Part shown: positions 10,641-21,799 of the stretch, piece after piece
How positions within the stretch are numbered: position 1 is the first letter of the stretch
Layout: the number at the start of each line of letters is the position of its first letter
Source: Cricetomys ansorgei
Lineage: Eukaryota > Chordata > Mammalia > Rodentia > Nesomyidae
Length of the DNA stretch: 64,000 bases
Assembly: GCA_026225945.1 (NCBI GenBank)
Contig: JAMJFZ010004031.1
Coordinates: 1,197,501-1,261,500 of the forward strand
Direction of reading: 5' to 3'
Program-made: the position numbers and the translations under genes
The notes under the pieces: generated by a model
Databases searched by the model: none
Seen by the model: the letters and a program-made list of their open reading frames with translations, nothing else
What the model was told of the DNA's origin: nothing

Positions 10641-12684
10641 TGTATTTCAGTCAAGAATAGGATATAAGTGAAAGTACAGTAAATGGTTGGATAAATAGAA
10701 GCAAAAAATTATTGTAATGATTACTTGAGGAGAGAAGGGAAGAAAGGGATGGCCGCTGGTTCAAACACATGGCAAAATGGAAAACTGACTGGTGCTATTT
10801 ATCATGCCTACTACCCTTGCTTTACCCACTTCACTTTAACCACCTGCATGTTTGTGTATTCTTTCACATGGTTGTTGACGTGGGATAACGCTACTTGAAT
10901 GTTCAATTATATGATGGTAAGGGAACCATATGTTGAATTTCAGTCTTTCCACTTGCTAGCTATGTTCTTTTAGATGTTGGGAAACATCAGTCAGCTACAA
11001 GATCGTAGGGTAAACTGTACATATGATATAGTTTTCTGTGTTACCAATCAATGGTTTAAAGTTGAGTAGAAAGTTAATCAACTTCAAGATCGTTTAATTT
11101 TATGATGTGCTTGTAAGGGCATAATTCCAACATAAATAAAATAACTATGTTATATAAAAATGTTAACAAATTAATGTGTACTTAAATAAGTACAGAAAAA
11201 ATTGTAAGAAAAAAAAAGATTAATTAGGATGGTCTCTTTCAAAGTCTGTCCTCAAGACTGTGTGTTGTTTGGGAAGAGAATTATGTTAGAAGGCATTTCC
11301 TATTTGGCATTGTCCTGATGTCAATAGAATGGAAACCCAGTGCGGATTTCTGCTCTTACCCCAGTATCAATATATTTTGTTTTAGTTGATATTGTGGATG
11401 CCATTTTCCCAAGAATCCAATTACTTCCTCCTTATTAACTAGCATTTTCCACTTTTAAAACATTATATCTCATGGATGCAAAGCAACATTTTAGCAACCT
11501 AGAAACAACAGTATTGAAGTTATAACTTTTGAATACCTGCGACAGAAATAAATGTGGTAAGATCATAGAGAAATGTGAAACCTTCTTACAAAAACATGTT
11601 AGTTTAACAATACAAGTAAGCAACCATATTGCCAAATAAAATTCTAAAATGACATTTAAACAGTTCTACCAGAATACCTTTCCTCTCCTACAGACATTTA
11701 ACTGTAGTTTTAAGTGGACAATTTGTCATTTAAAATTGAAGGCAACAGTTCACGAAGTCAATTACACCCACTGCCATTTTCAAAGGTACAGTTTCTTTTG
11801 GTAAGTGATTTATTGGATGCAAAGTGCTAGAAAACAATAAATACAACATTTCTAATACAGCAAAATTTTCTATGTCATATTAAAGTTGCCTTCCCTAAAC
11901 TGCAAGGACAGAAGGGGTATTTTTTCTCTTCTTCCCCACTTGAAAACATTATTCTAGATATGATGCCAAGGTTTAGTCTCTAGGTCCATTTTTCCAACTT
12001 AATTATATAGATAAGCAGTAAGATATCAAATTAAAAAATTACATGTATCCTTTTTAAAGACATATTTCAAAAATGATTACAGAGAAATCATTTTGATGCA
12101 TTTTATATGTGAATACATACTTTAAGGTATTCTGAATTTATTTGGCATATAATATGTGATGGTAGGGTACCAGCAGAGTGGGACAAGTGAGGGAGGCAAG
12201 GGCTTCCCTCTTTATGGATCACATTTTTGTTAAAAATCAGTTGAAAAAAACCAAGGATTAGAGAATAATACTCAGAATCTCCTTTCATGCTTTCTCAAAT
12301 ATAGAAACAAAATGAAAGAACATTTTCTTAAAAATAATACCTAAATTATAAGATTTAGTACAAGTGGCAATTTTCATCTTGAGATTTTAAGATCTCAAGA
12401 TTACTTTAATAAAAATTTGTAAATGTACGTCAAGTATCTCTACCTACAGCCTTTTTTAACTCCAAATCCAATGAATATTTTATCATACAGGTGAAAATCT
12501 GGAGAGATCAAGTAATTTACAGATCTAGAAAGAAAATCATATTTTGTGGAAGTCTAGATAAGAGGAAAATCAACTTTAAAAAAATAAGAGTCATAGATGT
12601 ATTCCTTGTTTATGGCATTTGAGTTCCATTGCTTTCTTAAAGAATTGTCACAAGGCATGTGGAAAGGTCAATGGATAAACTGAA
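10641..12684. other. AT-rich DNA without recognisable genes
   Basis: There is no supported gene. 'cacttgctagctatgttctt' at about 10950 resembles a MIR core but is too short to call. A 10-bp perfect stem with a 6-base loop lies at 12376-12401. The rest has no recognised repeat. Confidence 0.5.
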
Positions 12685-12962
12685 TGCTGGATAAGAATGA
12701 ATACTACTGTTCTAATCCCCAGAACTTATTTAAGGCTTGATGCAGTTACCTAATCTCAACACTCCTAGAGTGAGATGAGAGGCAGACAGGGTAACCACCT
12801 GCTCACAGGCATATGTGAAGCTGGTAAAGAGTCCTTATCTCAAATAAAGTGGAAGGAAATGAATGAAAAGTAGAGGTTGTCTTTTCACATTCACATGTGC
12901 ACACTGTGACACTCAGATGCCCCTCATTAAAACACATATACACATACATGCAATTCACAAAG
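12685..12962 (+). mobile_element. B4-type SINE, degenerate
   Basis: The tRNA-like start is weak ('ctaatccccagaactta'). A B1-like middle follows ('gaggcagacagggtaaccac'), then 'aggttgtcttttcacattca', 'catgtgcacactgtgacact' and a CA-rich 3' end. This order fits B4/RSINE elements, which join ID and B1 parts. Confidence 0.6.
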
Positions 12963-13071
12963 ACAAAAATTAACAAAACAAAAATTTAAAGTAAGACAAA
13001 CATATTGCACTGGATTTCTGTTAGAATTTCAGCTTGGATATTGAACTTAAATCATGTCTGTCAGATGCATC

Positions 13072-13474
13072 TGTAACAAGGCCCCAGACCTTAGTAGGCC
13101 TCGAGACCTTAGCTCAACTGACTTCATGATAGAAGTGTCATTAAGGCTGTAAGACTCAGCGTGTAGACAGCACCACCTGCCAAAATTAAAACAAAAGCAT
13201 AATTCATCAATGTCCATACAGTTCTGGGAAAGTCTCAAAATGTACTAACTTTGCTTTTACGCTTCTGTAATTCCTCTTCTGGCTAACTGTTCTAGCTAAT
13301 TGAAGTATGTCAACCCAGAATATGGTTTTTGTACTTAAAAGCTAACCTTGAGAAAAGCTCTGGGCTACACTGAGATCCTAAACAAACAGTGTAGTCTTTT
13401 CAGCTGGCAGATAAAGACTTTCTATTGGCATAAACCATGTCTGAGTAATCTTCTCTGTTGAATGAATACCCCAC
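13072..13474 (+). mobile_element. 5' LTR of a class I endogenous retrovirus
   Basis: It starts TG ('tgtaacaaggccccagacc') and ends CA ('gaatgaataccccaca'), about 400 bases, and is followed within eight bases by a tRNA-Pro-like primer binding site. A TATA-like 'gtacttaaaagc' sits near 13335 and an 'agataaag' polyadenylation-like signal near 13409. No matching 3' LTR is seen downstream. The exact 5' edge is uncertain; TG at 13055 is an alternative. Confidence 0.7.
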
Positions 13475-13481
13475 AATATTT

Positions 13482-13500
13482 TGGGGGGCTCATCCAGGAT
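13482..13500 (+). promoter_or_regulatory. Retroviral primer binding site, tRNA-Pro-like
   Basis: The sequence 'tggggggctcatccaggat' just after the LTR resembles the proline-tRNA-primed site of gammaretroviruses. It has one extra G and two G-to-A changes. This places the element among class I ERVs and fixes the strand as plus. Confidence 0.8.
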
Positions 13501-14590
13501 TCCAGAGGCTAGACCTCAAGACACTGAAAATTTTGAAGCAAGGAAGACTTCTTGAGGTGGTAAGGGGGCTACTAGGGGCTTCTCAACCTGAGATGTTCCA
13601 GGTCCCCAGGACTCCTTTTGCTCAATCACTGCCTAATGCTTCAGAGGAGTCTGACAATGCCACCCCAAAAGAAAACAAATTAGAAAGTCATCTGATCTGT
13701 CATCTTCAGAGGTAAGTCTGGTTAAGGAGCCTTCTGTTTGAACACATAGGAAAGGTCTGATGAGATTGCTAATGCAAGTGTCCTGGGTCCTGTGAGATAT
13801 CACAGGACTCCCTCTATTCAGATGCATGAATGTATGGTGGTGGCCACCCCTGGTTGTCTTGACTGTGTGACTCTGTGTGGGGGTCTGTCTGTGTGTCCTT
13901 CCATGTATTTCTGTCAATTCTGTTTCCCTGTATTGACCAGTGGCTTTCTCTGGTGTGAGAACCTTCTGGCTTAAGGCTTGTGCCTCCTACTGTTAGGGAC
14001 TAGAATAATTTTGGCTCTCCAGGTCACCCAGAGAGAATTCCACCTGCCCCACTTCAGGAGAAGGAATGCTTGTTTGTTTTGTTGCTTGACTCCTGCTCAC
14101 AGTTATGGGTGGTCCCTGTATAGATGTGCGAAGGGGCTGGGCCTCTCATGCAGGGTCCCTTGACATCTAATCATTTAAGCAGAATGCACACAGGGAGGTG
14201 AAAGTAGTTTCCCAGGTGAGCATTCTCTCTGCTCTGTGCCTGCTCTGAGCAGCCCCTGAGAAGGTAAAAAGTCCCACTCCTTTCACATTCATAATTGATG
14301 TCTTTGTTTCAATCAATGATTAGTACAAACAACCATTCTCTAAGAGGGGGACAGGCAATGAAGCCTAAACAAAATAGATATTCCCTTTTGTCTAACTGAC
14401 CAAGGAGACATTCATCAATTTTTGATTTGATAGGTACATTTTAAAAAAGATTTTAAAAACAAGCTGCTAAAAAGATTTCCTTTGTCACCCAGTCTTCCTC
14501 GATATTAAAAAAAAAATTATAAAAAATTTAAAGATATAAATAGGTTCCAGTTGCTGGAGATAGCTCAAAGATGTTTACTAACAGAAAACT
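13501..14590 (+). mobile_element. ERV leader and deleted gag region
   Basis: This stretch follows the primer binding site. It is GC-richer than the flanks and has a canonical splice-donor-like 'gaggtaagt' at about 13708-13716. 'ttgctggagatagctcaaag' near 14550 could be a trace of the capsid C-terminus, but this is a guess. No open gag frame survives. AT-rich interruptions at 14430-14540 suggest internal loss or insertion. Confidence 0.55.
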
Positions 14591-14592
14591 GA

Positions 14593-15650
14593 TTGACACA
14601 AAAGCTTTTACATAAACTGAAAACCACCATCACCTTCTATGATAATGAGACACAGTTAGACTTACAGATACCCAGCAAAATGTTGGCATCTTACATAACC
14701 TCTATCAAAAAAAAAAAATGTCTCCTAGCTGAAATTTGTGCCTCCAATCAAACGATACATTTGGATTGGACTATCTCTCAGATTGTAAACCAGGATTCCT
14801 GGGTGCATGGACAGAAATCAAACCCTAGGATTGGCCCAACAACAGGTTCCTATAATTGTTCAACTAACCCCTTCAGCTACTTCTGTCCAGATTAAACAAT
14901 ATCAAATGACTCTGGAAACAAAAGAAAAAAATTGCAGTCCATATTGCCTGGCTTGAGAGTCAGGCATTCTGATACCCTGCCAGTCCCCCTGAAATATGCC
15001 TCTCCTGCCTATGAAAAACCTGGAACCTCTGATTCTTATGAATATTATTCTTCCAGAGAAATAGGGTACACTGATTCTGACCTGAAAGACACAGTCTTCA
15101 GCTTCACATTGGCAGAGGTGAATCAACCCATTTTTTCTTTCAAATGGACAGATCCAGTGGAAAGGGCAACATACATGGACCAGATCCCCAGGATTTAAGC
15201 CCACGATTTAAAAACACTAAATACAGACTCCTGCTCCACAATAAAAGGCTTTTTAAAAAAATAAATTATAAAAGGGCCACTGAGGGACTACCGCAAGAGG
15301 TATAGACCTTGGGCTACAAAATGTCAACTAAGAAAGCCCAACTTGTAGAAGGTCAACTATCTTAGCTACCAGCTAAAGGGACAAAAAGAGCCTGTCCTAA
15401 ATTACTGAAATACAAGTTCAAGAATTCTTAAGTACAGTCAGACTGCTTCTGGAAACTAGAGTTTGTAAAAAGTAACAAAACCTCTCTATACCAACACAAC
15501 ACAAAAAGGGGCATTGAGCCCCTAATCTGGACTGAGACTAAACGAAAGACATTTATGGTTTTAAAAATGTCTCTGACTTCAGCCACAGCACTTAAACTTC
15601 CAGATATGCCAAAACCTCAGAGGTCTGTGTTGTCCTGATGGGATGTAGAA
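14593..15650 (+). pseudogene. ERV pol remnant (reverse transcriptase, broken)
   Basis: This is a decayed class I (gammaretrovirus-like) pol. Translated pieces in shifting frames resemble the N-terminal half of reverse transcriptase. A piece with 'GILIPCQSP' lies near 14960-15000, and 'QPIFSFKWTDP' near 15125-15157 is followed by 'YMDQIPRI' and a stop at 15196-15198. Further on come 'LGYKMSTKKAQL' at about 15312-15347 and 'LKLPDMPKP' near 15593-15620, the latter typical of the connection region. Stops and frame changes separate these pieces. DNA between 15200 and 15310 is shorter than the family needs, and no Y-x-D-D catalytic motif is seen. Protease, RNase H, integrase and env are not recognised. 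The open frame at 14593-14895 just upstream is unrecognised. Homology breaks off near 15650, where the GTCAG-rich repeat starts. The element is non-functional. Confidence 0.75.
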
Positions 15651-15659
15651 GGAACATTG

Positions 15660-16415
15660 GCATAAACATTTACTTCCAGTATTCAGAAGGCAGTGGTGGT
15701 TGACACTTATTTCCAGCATTTGGAAGACAGGAAGCAGAAATCAGAAAGAGTCAGTGTCAGACAGGAAGTGACTTAGTTGAGTCAGAGTGAAGGGCAGGCA
15801 AAGTAACAAATCAGAGGAAGAGTTAGCAGAGGGGGGAACGCCCCACTCTTACAATAGAAATGCAGGGTCTCAGCTCAAGAGAGCACACAGAAGATAAGGC
15901 AGAGAAGCAGAGAGGCTGACTTAGGCAGTATGGAACAGTGAGAGCTCAGAGAGAGACACAGAGGCAGTCTGAGGCAGAGGCACAGAGGCAGTTTGGCAGA
16001 AGTCAGTATCAGACGGGAAAAGTGCGAGTTCAGTTTGAGACAGTCAGAGAATCAGCCAGAGTCTGCCAGAGTCAAGAGTTCAGTCAGAAACACCCATCTC
16101 TCAGGGAATCAGTTAAGACCGGTCAGCTTGGAGAGGAGTTTGAGCCAGAACCGTGAGTCGGTTAAACTAGAAAAGTCAGATAGAGTTCAGAAGAAGCTAG
16201 TCAGAGTGGCTCAGTGAGCCACTCAGAGGTTGATCAGATTGTACAGAGGTTTAAATGTTTTAGATTATATGGAGTTTGAGGCTGAAGTCTTCCAGTTTTA
16301 GGCTTGAGAATTAGATTGTATGGAGGTTGAAATGCCCCAGGGCTCTAGGACTAGAACCAGAGATTAAATTAGGAAAAGAGTAAACTGTACCCTGAATCTA
16401 CAGCTACAGCTAATG
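15660..16415 (+). repeat. GTCAG-rich unclassified repeat, copy B
   Basis: The start resembles B1-like SINE sequence ('ggcagtggtggttgacactt' then 'atttccagcatttggaag'). About 400 bases rich in CAGTCAGAG/GAGGCAG units follow. The end is 'gattaaattaggaaaagagt' plus 'aaactgt', matching the end of copy E (40.4 kb). It abuts the broken ERV pol. The open frames at 15938-16217 are translations of this low-complexity stretch and are not genes. Confidence 0.7.
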
Positions 16416-16523
16416 CCTGCTTCAGACTCAGTGGCTAGTGACGATTGAGAAAACATCCTCGAGGATAGGTATGTACCACATTGACAGTGGAATTAACAGT
16501 CCTAAACTTTGAGTAAACATGAG

Positions 16524-16559
16524 AATAATAATAATAATAATTAATAATAATAATAATAA
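16524..16559. repeat. (AAT)n microsatellite, interrupted
   Basis: AAT/ATA units have one interruption. The run is flanked on both sides by near-identical copies of 'agtaaacatgagaataa', so the repeat sits inside a short local duplication. Confidence 0.85.
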
Positions 16560-16681
16560 GTAAATATGAGAATAAAGCATAGACTGAAAACAACTGAGGG
16601 CTCTAAAAAGTGATGTTGTGACATGGAGCTTATAAGCTGATGCCAAATTCAGGCTTCAATCAAGCTAAAAACATCCTGTAA

Positions 16682-16682
<1 letters not shown>

Positions 16683-16733
<51 letters not shown>
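16683..16733. repeat. (TG)n microsatellite, about 25 units
   Basis: This is an uninterrupted TG run. The overlapping open frame starting MCVCVC is a product of the run. Confidence 0.97.
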
Positions 16734-16734
<1 letters not shown>

Positions 16735-17539
16735 GAGGGGTATGGTATTGGGGTTTTGAATATAATGAAGTTAAATATATGTATTTATATTCAATCAATC
16801 ATGAATAGTAAATCTGGAATATCTTCAAATTCTAGAGCATTTCTTTGCTGGCTAAGCCGTCCTAATTTACCTACTTTTTCCTCTTCCTCTCTGCAGGCTA
16901 GCAGCTTTGTCAAGTATGTACCTACAATCTAAATGGAAAGCACTAAACATGGGTCTATCCTATCAGTGGCAACTTTTCGTTCTTGCTTGTTTTTTAACTA
17001 GCTCTGAAATTAAATTGCACTCTCCTTCTTGAATTCCCAAAGTCCATGATTTTGCAAAAGCAGTTGAGTCTGCTTGTGAAGTCCTTTTAGGTTCCTGCAC
17101 GTATTTCTCTTGGTCCAATATTTTCTGGAGAAATCTCTCCTTGTCCGCACCTATTCAGACACTCTCTGTAGCTTTGTTGGCTTGTATGCCACACATTCTT
17201 CCATTACAGTAAATGCTTCTATGTCTGTATGATGGTTGCAAATGAAGGGTATGTTTATTCAACCCTTTGCATCATCTGGCACCTAATGGGGATTTTAAAA
17301 TAAATTGAGTATATTAATCAACTACATAAGGACCTAACTTTGTAATAAAGTAACTTGTACTAGATTCTAATGAATCATGAAATTAAAATCGAATGCCTAT
17401 TTGGATAAAGAGGATTTTGAAACATTAAGATATGAGGCAGATTTGACCTTACAATATTTAATAAGAAGCCAGTATGTGACAACAGACAAAATCCTTGGAT
17501 TTGAAAGAAGAAGAAAATAATGAATTCAAGGCTAAGATT
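16734..17539. other. Non-coding DNA, nothing recognised
   Basis: There is no gene. The stretch 17040-17290 is less AT-rich than its surroundings, but shows no repeat landmarks and no open frame of note. Confidence 0.5.
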
Positions 17540-17665
17540 ACCCACATTACTGCAGGTCTGACCTTGGGCAATCTTATAATCTGCTCTAAGTATTAATTTC
17601 CTAAATGGTCAAAAGGGAAAGTTCCTTGCTCTGCTTACAATAGGATGAGCATGATAGGAAGAGAT
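17540..17665 (+). mobile_element. MIR-type SINE, degenerate
   Basis: 'ctgaccttgggcaatcttat' is followed by 'ttaatttcctaaatggtcaa' and then 'acaataggatgagcatgata'. This is the usual MIR order: a core with 'gaccttgggcaa', a 'tttcctcatctgtaaaatgg'-like block and an 'ataggat' tail. Confidence 0.6.
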
Positions 17666-17999
17666 ACAGTGAAGTCAACCAGCAGTCTGAAGTATAAATG
17701 TAGGATGTTAATAAATTATGAATGTGGAAATTTAATATATAATAAAATGTATCAAACAAAGAAATTGCCTGGCATCTCAGATTTCTTGTGAAAAAACAAA
17801 ACTGTGAAATCTGTGAATCAAATGCATAAGGATGGAAAGATATTAGTGAGTTCTTAATTATATGGTGATAAAATTATCCTAAACATAATTTTAAGGATAT
17901 AAAATTAGTGCTTTACCATTTGGTGAACTCTTTATTTTACATAAAATAACTTTTTAAAGTATCATAGTTTAATTTCTTATTTGATAATTTCATTCACGT
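17666..17999. other. AT-rich DNA, nothing recognised
   Basis: No gene or nameable repeat is visible between the MIR and the LINE-1 3'UTR fragment. Confidence 0.5.
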
Positions 18000-18560
18000 A
18001 CATAATGTAATTTTGTCATGTTAAATCCATTTCCCACCAGCTCTTCTTGGTTGCCTACCACTATGTGCATCATTCAGTTTCATGTTGTCTTCCTTTTTGT
18101 TGCTACTGAGTTCACTTAAACTGTTCATATACTCATGGATGCACAATCATCTAAGAGATCATAATCAACATAACTTTGAATGGCCATACCCCTGATGAGA
18201 ACTGACTCTCTCTCCCATAGTAGCCATCAACTGAGAATAGCTCCTCAGCTAGGGATGGGAGCTCATGAACCCCTCTCCCATCCATACTGGAATGGTGACT
18301 GGTTTGAGTCTTGGGCAATTATTTACAGCTGTTGTGAATTCATGACTGTAACAGCTCTGTCATGTCTTGAACACACTGCTTCAAAGCAGCCATCCCTATA
18401 ATCCCATCTCTTCCAATATTTTCTCGTCTTCCCCATATAGTTCCTTGAGCCTTGACAGAAAGGGTTGTGATGCAGATATCACATGTAGGGATAAGTACCC
18501 AACAGTCATTTGTTTTCTGTAGTATAAGCAGTTATGAATGTCTATATTAACCATATTCTA
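18000..18560 (-). mobile_element. LINE-1 3'UTR fragment (Lx-type)
   Basis: This is antisense L1 3'UTR text. The landmarks are 'gagaactgactctctctccc', 'agtagccatcaactgagaat', 'agctcctcagctagggatgg', 'ctcccatccatactggaatg', 'cagctgttgtgaattcatga' and 'gttccttgagccttgacaga'. The same region is covered in part by the 8.6 and 49.8 kb fragments. Confidence 0.85.
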
Positions 18561-21500
18561 CTGTAAAATAAGTTTCCTGATAAAGACTGAGAGATTGATC
18601 TGAGAATAAAATATTTATAAGACAGTTGAATAAACTCCAATGCTGTTGAAAAAGTCACTTATATTCTTTGAAATATCAAGTTGTTTCAATAGATAAGAGT
18701 CTCTCTTTGGAGCACCCAATCCATAACATTTATTTTTGTGTTTGATAATGTTATTACATATAAACATGTAATAAGCAATTCACTGTAACAGACTTGAAAT
18801 AACTAAGGATTACAGAGTAAGAAAAGAAAAGATGTAAAGGATTCAGGAATATGATATACTATGTTTATACGTGGTCAATAAATTGACATTAAAATTAAGT
18901 TAACAAACATCAATTATCTATTTTCATTCATTATTTACCCTCTAGAACCTGATATTTCACAAAAATCATCTGATACTGAATTTAAGAAATATTGTCACCT
19001 AAATATACAGCCTATCTTTTAAGGTACTTTATGAATCATTAATGGTGATATTTATTGTGGTAGCACATTTTTAAATTGATAGATATGACAGATCATCTAA
19101 ATTGTTTTAGATATTTTGTGATTCCATTTTGAAATGAAACTTAAAAAGTCATGTTTTATCTTTGGTAAATTGGGGGAATAAAACTAATTTAAATATATAT
19201 AATAAGTTCTCATTTTTCATTCCACCTTCCAGCATAACTTTAACAAATTTTGAGATCTAAAGGACCAATATCTCTTTGATGTCTATATAGCATCTAAATA
19301 TATATGGTTCATTCGAAGACCTTGGCGTGGGTTTGTGTTGAGTTCATTTCAATTACAGGTTTCAATTAAATAACAAAAAAAAACTTTGTGTTTTCAAACT
19401 TGAAATATCTCTAATGAAATTAAAACATAAACCCTAAAGGGGCAAATTAAAACAACAAAACAACAACAAAAATAACTGGAACTCTTAGCAATAAAATGTA
19501 GTTTTATCATTGTGAATTTTGAAAGCTTTTGTTTCCATTTCTGAGTAATGTTTTTCAGGTGTTTGTGATTTATTTGGCTTCTTAAAAGATACCAGGGGCA
19601 TGATAGTAATCATTGGAAAAATGAGTCGAATCTCCTTAGTTATTTTCTTAACTGCTCTTCTGGGTTATGCATCGTCAGCTTTTATTGCTAGACCCTCATT
19701 CATCATCCCCTTGTAGGTTTTGCTCAACTGATCATTAATTAGAATACAATGTATGCCAAAATATATCCCAGTTTCTAGAGAGCATTAAGAAAATGGAGGG
19801 GAGAGTACAATAAAAAGAAACAACATTTTACCTAATTTATTGGAATCTGTAGAGGAAAAAGGTCATGGTCATTAAAGAATCAGGTAATCAATGTTCAACT
19901 GCAGCAATAACCAACATATGGATGTAGCTATTAACTACAATAATATTTATAATTGGAATTTTATCTGCTTAGAAAGAATCTTAAAAATCAGAGCTGAAGT
20001 TGAAAGCTGAGGTGTATTAGTTGCATAGAAAACAGGAGTGGGTGAGAAGGTGGAAGAGTCCTGTTCCAAGAAGGAGCAGCAGGTTCTAGCTTCCTGAGCC
20101 AAGAGCATTGTGATGCATTTGATAAACTGAACTAAGTCATCATCACTGTAGTTGAGCAAACCAAAAGGACAGTGTAAAGGGAAAGTGCTTTGCTGTGTTA
20201 TATTTCTTTATAAGAATAGTAGGATAGATGGCCAGGGTTTGCCACAAATCCATCTATCACCACTGTATGAAATTATTTCTACATGTATTTTGTTGAAGTT
20301 TCAGTCCTAGGTAATATTAGATCCAGAAGCCCAACATTAATTTAGAAGCAGGAGATAAAATAAGGTATATCGCTGTCTTGTCTCCCCACCCAATATATCT
20401 CACCCAGTAGCAGTTTTCATTTAGGCATGCCAGTGTACAAATGGGATTAAATGAATCTTAGCCCAATATTATGAAAGCAAGACCAATTATTTTCCAAGAG
20501 AATTGATTTATTAAATGTAATCAAGACTTTTCCCCTGCTGTTTTAAAGATGAAATGACAGGGATGTAAAACCTATCTCTCCAAAGAAGGAATTTACCCAT
20601 TTGTCTACATATAAGGCAGGAGTGCAGAATATTTTATGCAAACAGAATTTCAGAAACCCACCTATGCTCTACCCACTGTCACTTTTAGAAAATTTCATTA
20701 GTCCCTTGAATCTAAATAGTCTAAGAAAGGATCATTAGGTCCCTCTTATCTTTAAAGCTAATGTCTCCTTTCCCATCACAAGGTTTGAGTGGGAGATGCA
20801 TAGTCCAATTCTGTGTATGCATGTTCAGTATCATCAACTAGATCAACGTGTCAGTGATACTGAATTCTAGTAGGCTTATAAGATCCGATGAGTCAAAAAA
20901 ACAGCCAACTAAATCATTTTATGGCTTTCAATTAAAACCTAATTTCCAACAATTTGGTTATGATTCCATGGTTTTAAACGCATATCATTGGTAATTAAAT
21001 GCATCAGGAATAACATCTAGAAAAAAAATAACATTAAGGAAATTATGAAGAATGGAAAATTCTTCTTTTGTATCCCTGCTTAAAGAAAAATGACTTGGCT
21101 TCATTCATGAAGGAGTTGCACTCATGTTGCGCTTCATTCTTTATAGAGTGATGGATTGATTATCTACTGCTGAAAACCTTTATCTTAATTTTAGAGTGTT
21201 ATCACTCATTCTTACACTATTCAATGTAATAGTTTTTGGCTAGCCTGACTTATGCACAGATTGTCCAAGGTTTATTCAGTGATAGCATCACTAAGTGGTC
21301 TCTGGACCCATTGACACATCCTTATTAATCTTTTAGTCTATTTCACTTTCTGACACTGTGAGTATATTCGTGTGTTTCTTTTACTTTTCCTATCCTGAAA
21401 CTTCCTGCTTCTCATTACAATATTGATTTAGGAAAGGCCATTAAAAAGAAACATCACACCACAAAATGCTTGATTATAATTATAAATCATAAGTTTACAA

Positions 21501-21799
21501 TAGAGAACACTGACTTAAACTGGCTTTAACAAGAAGATTACTCTAACAGTTAGCTTTAGCCAACTCGTTTTGCCCATGGATATGACCCATGAAGAATGTA
21601 GTATTTTACCTAACATCAAACATTACACACATTGGAAAGCATGGCAGAAAACATTATTCAAGTATATCCTACAAAAGAACTGACTAGGTTTAAAAATGGC
21701 ATCTTCATGACACTTAGAAACAGGGAAACTTTTGCGGATTAACAGGAATAAATAATTATAGCACTTTAGTGTAATTTATAATCTGAAATTTTATTTTAC
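18561..21799. other. AT-rich DNA without recognisable genes
   Basis: About 3.2 kb has no supported gene or nameable repeat. A minus-strand open frame at 19947-20159 (70 codons) has no recognisable feature. An A-rich CAACAA stretch at 19445-19475 may be an old retroposon tail. Confidence 0.5.

Noticed and set aside
10940..11010. Possible MIR core
   Set aside because: The similarity is limited to 'cttgctagctatgt', without the downstream MIR blocks.
14902..15204. 100-codon minus-strand frame over the ERV
   Set aside because: It is antisense to the recognisable RT pieces on plus and carries no motif of its own.
15938..16217. Two overlapping frames rich in R, E, S and Q
   Set aside because: They are translations of the CAGTCAGAG-type repeat body and overlap in different phases.
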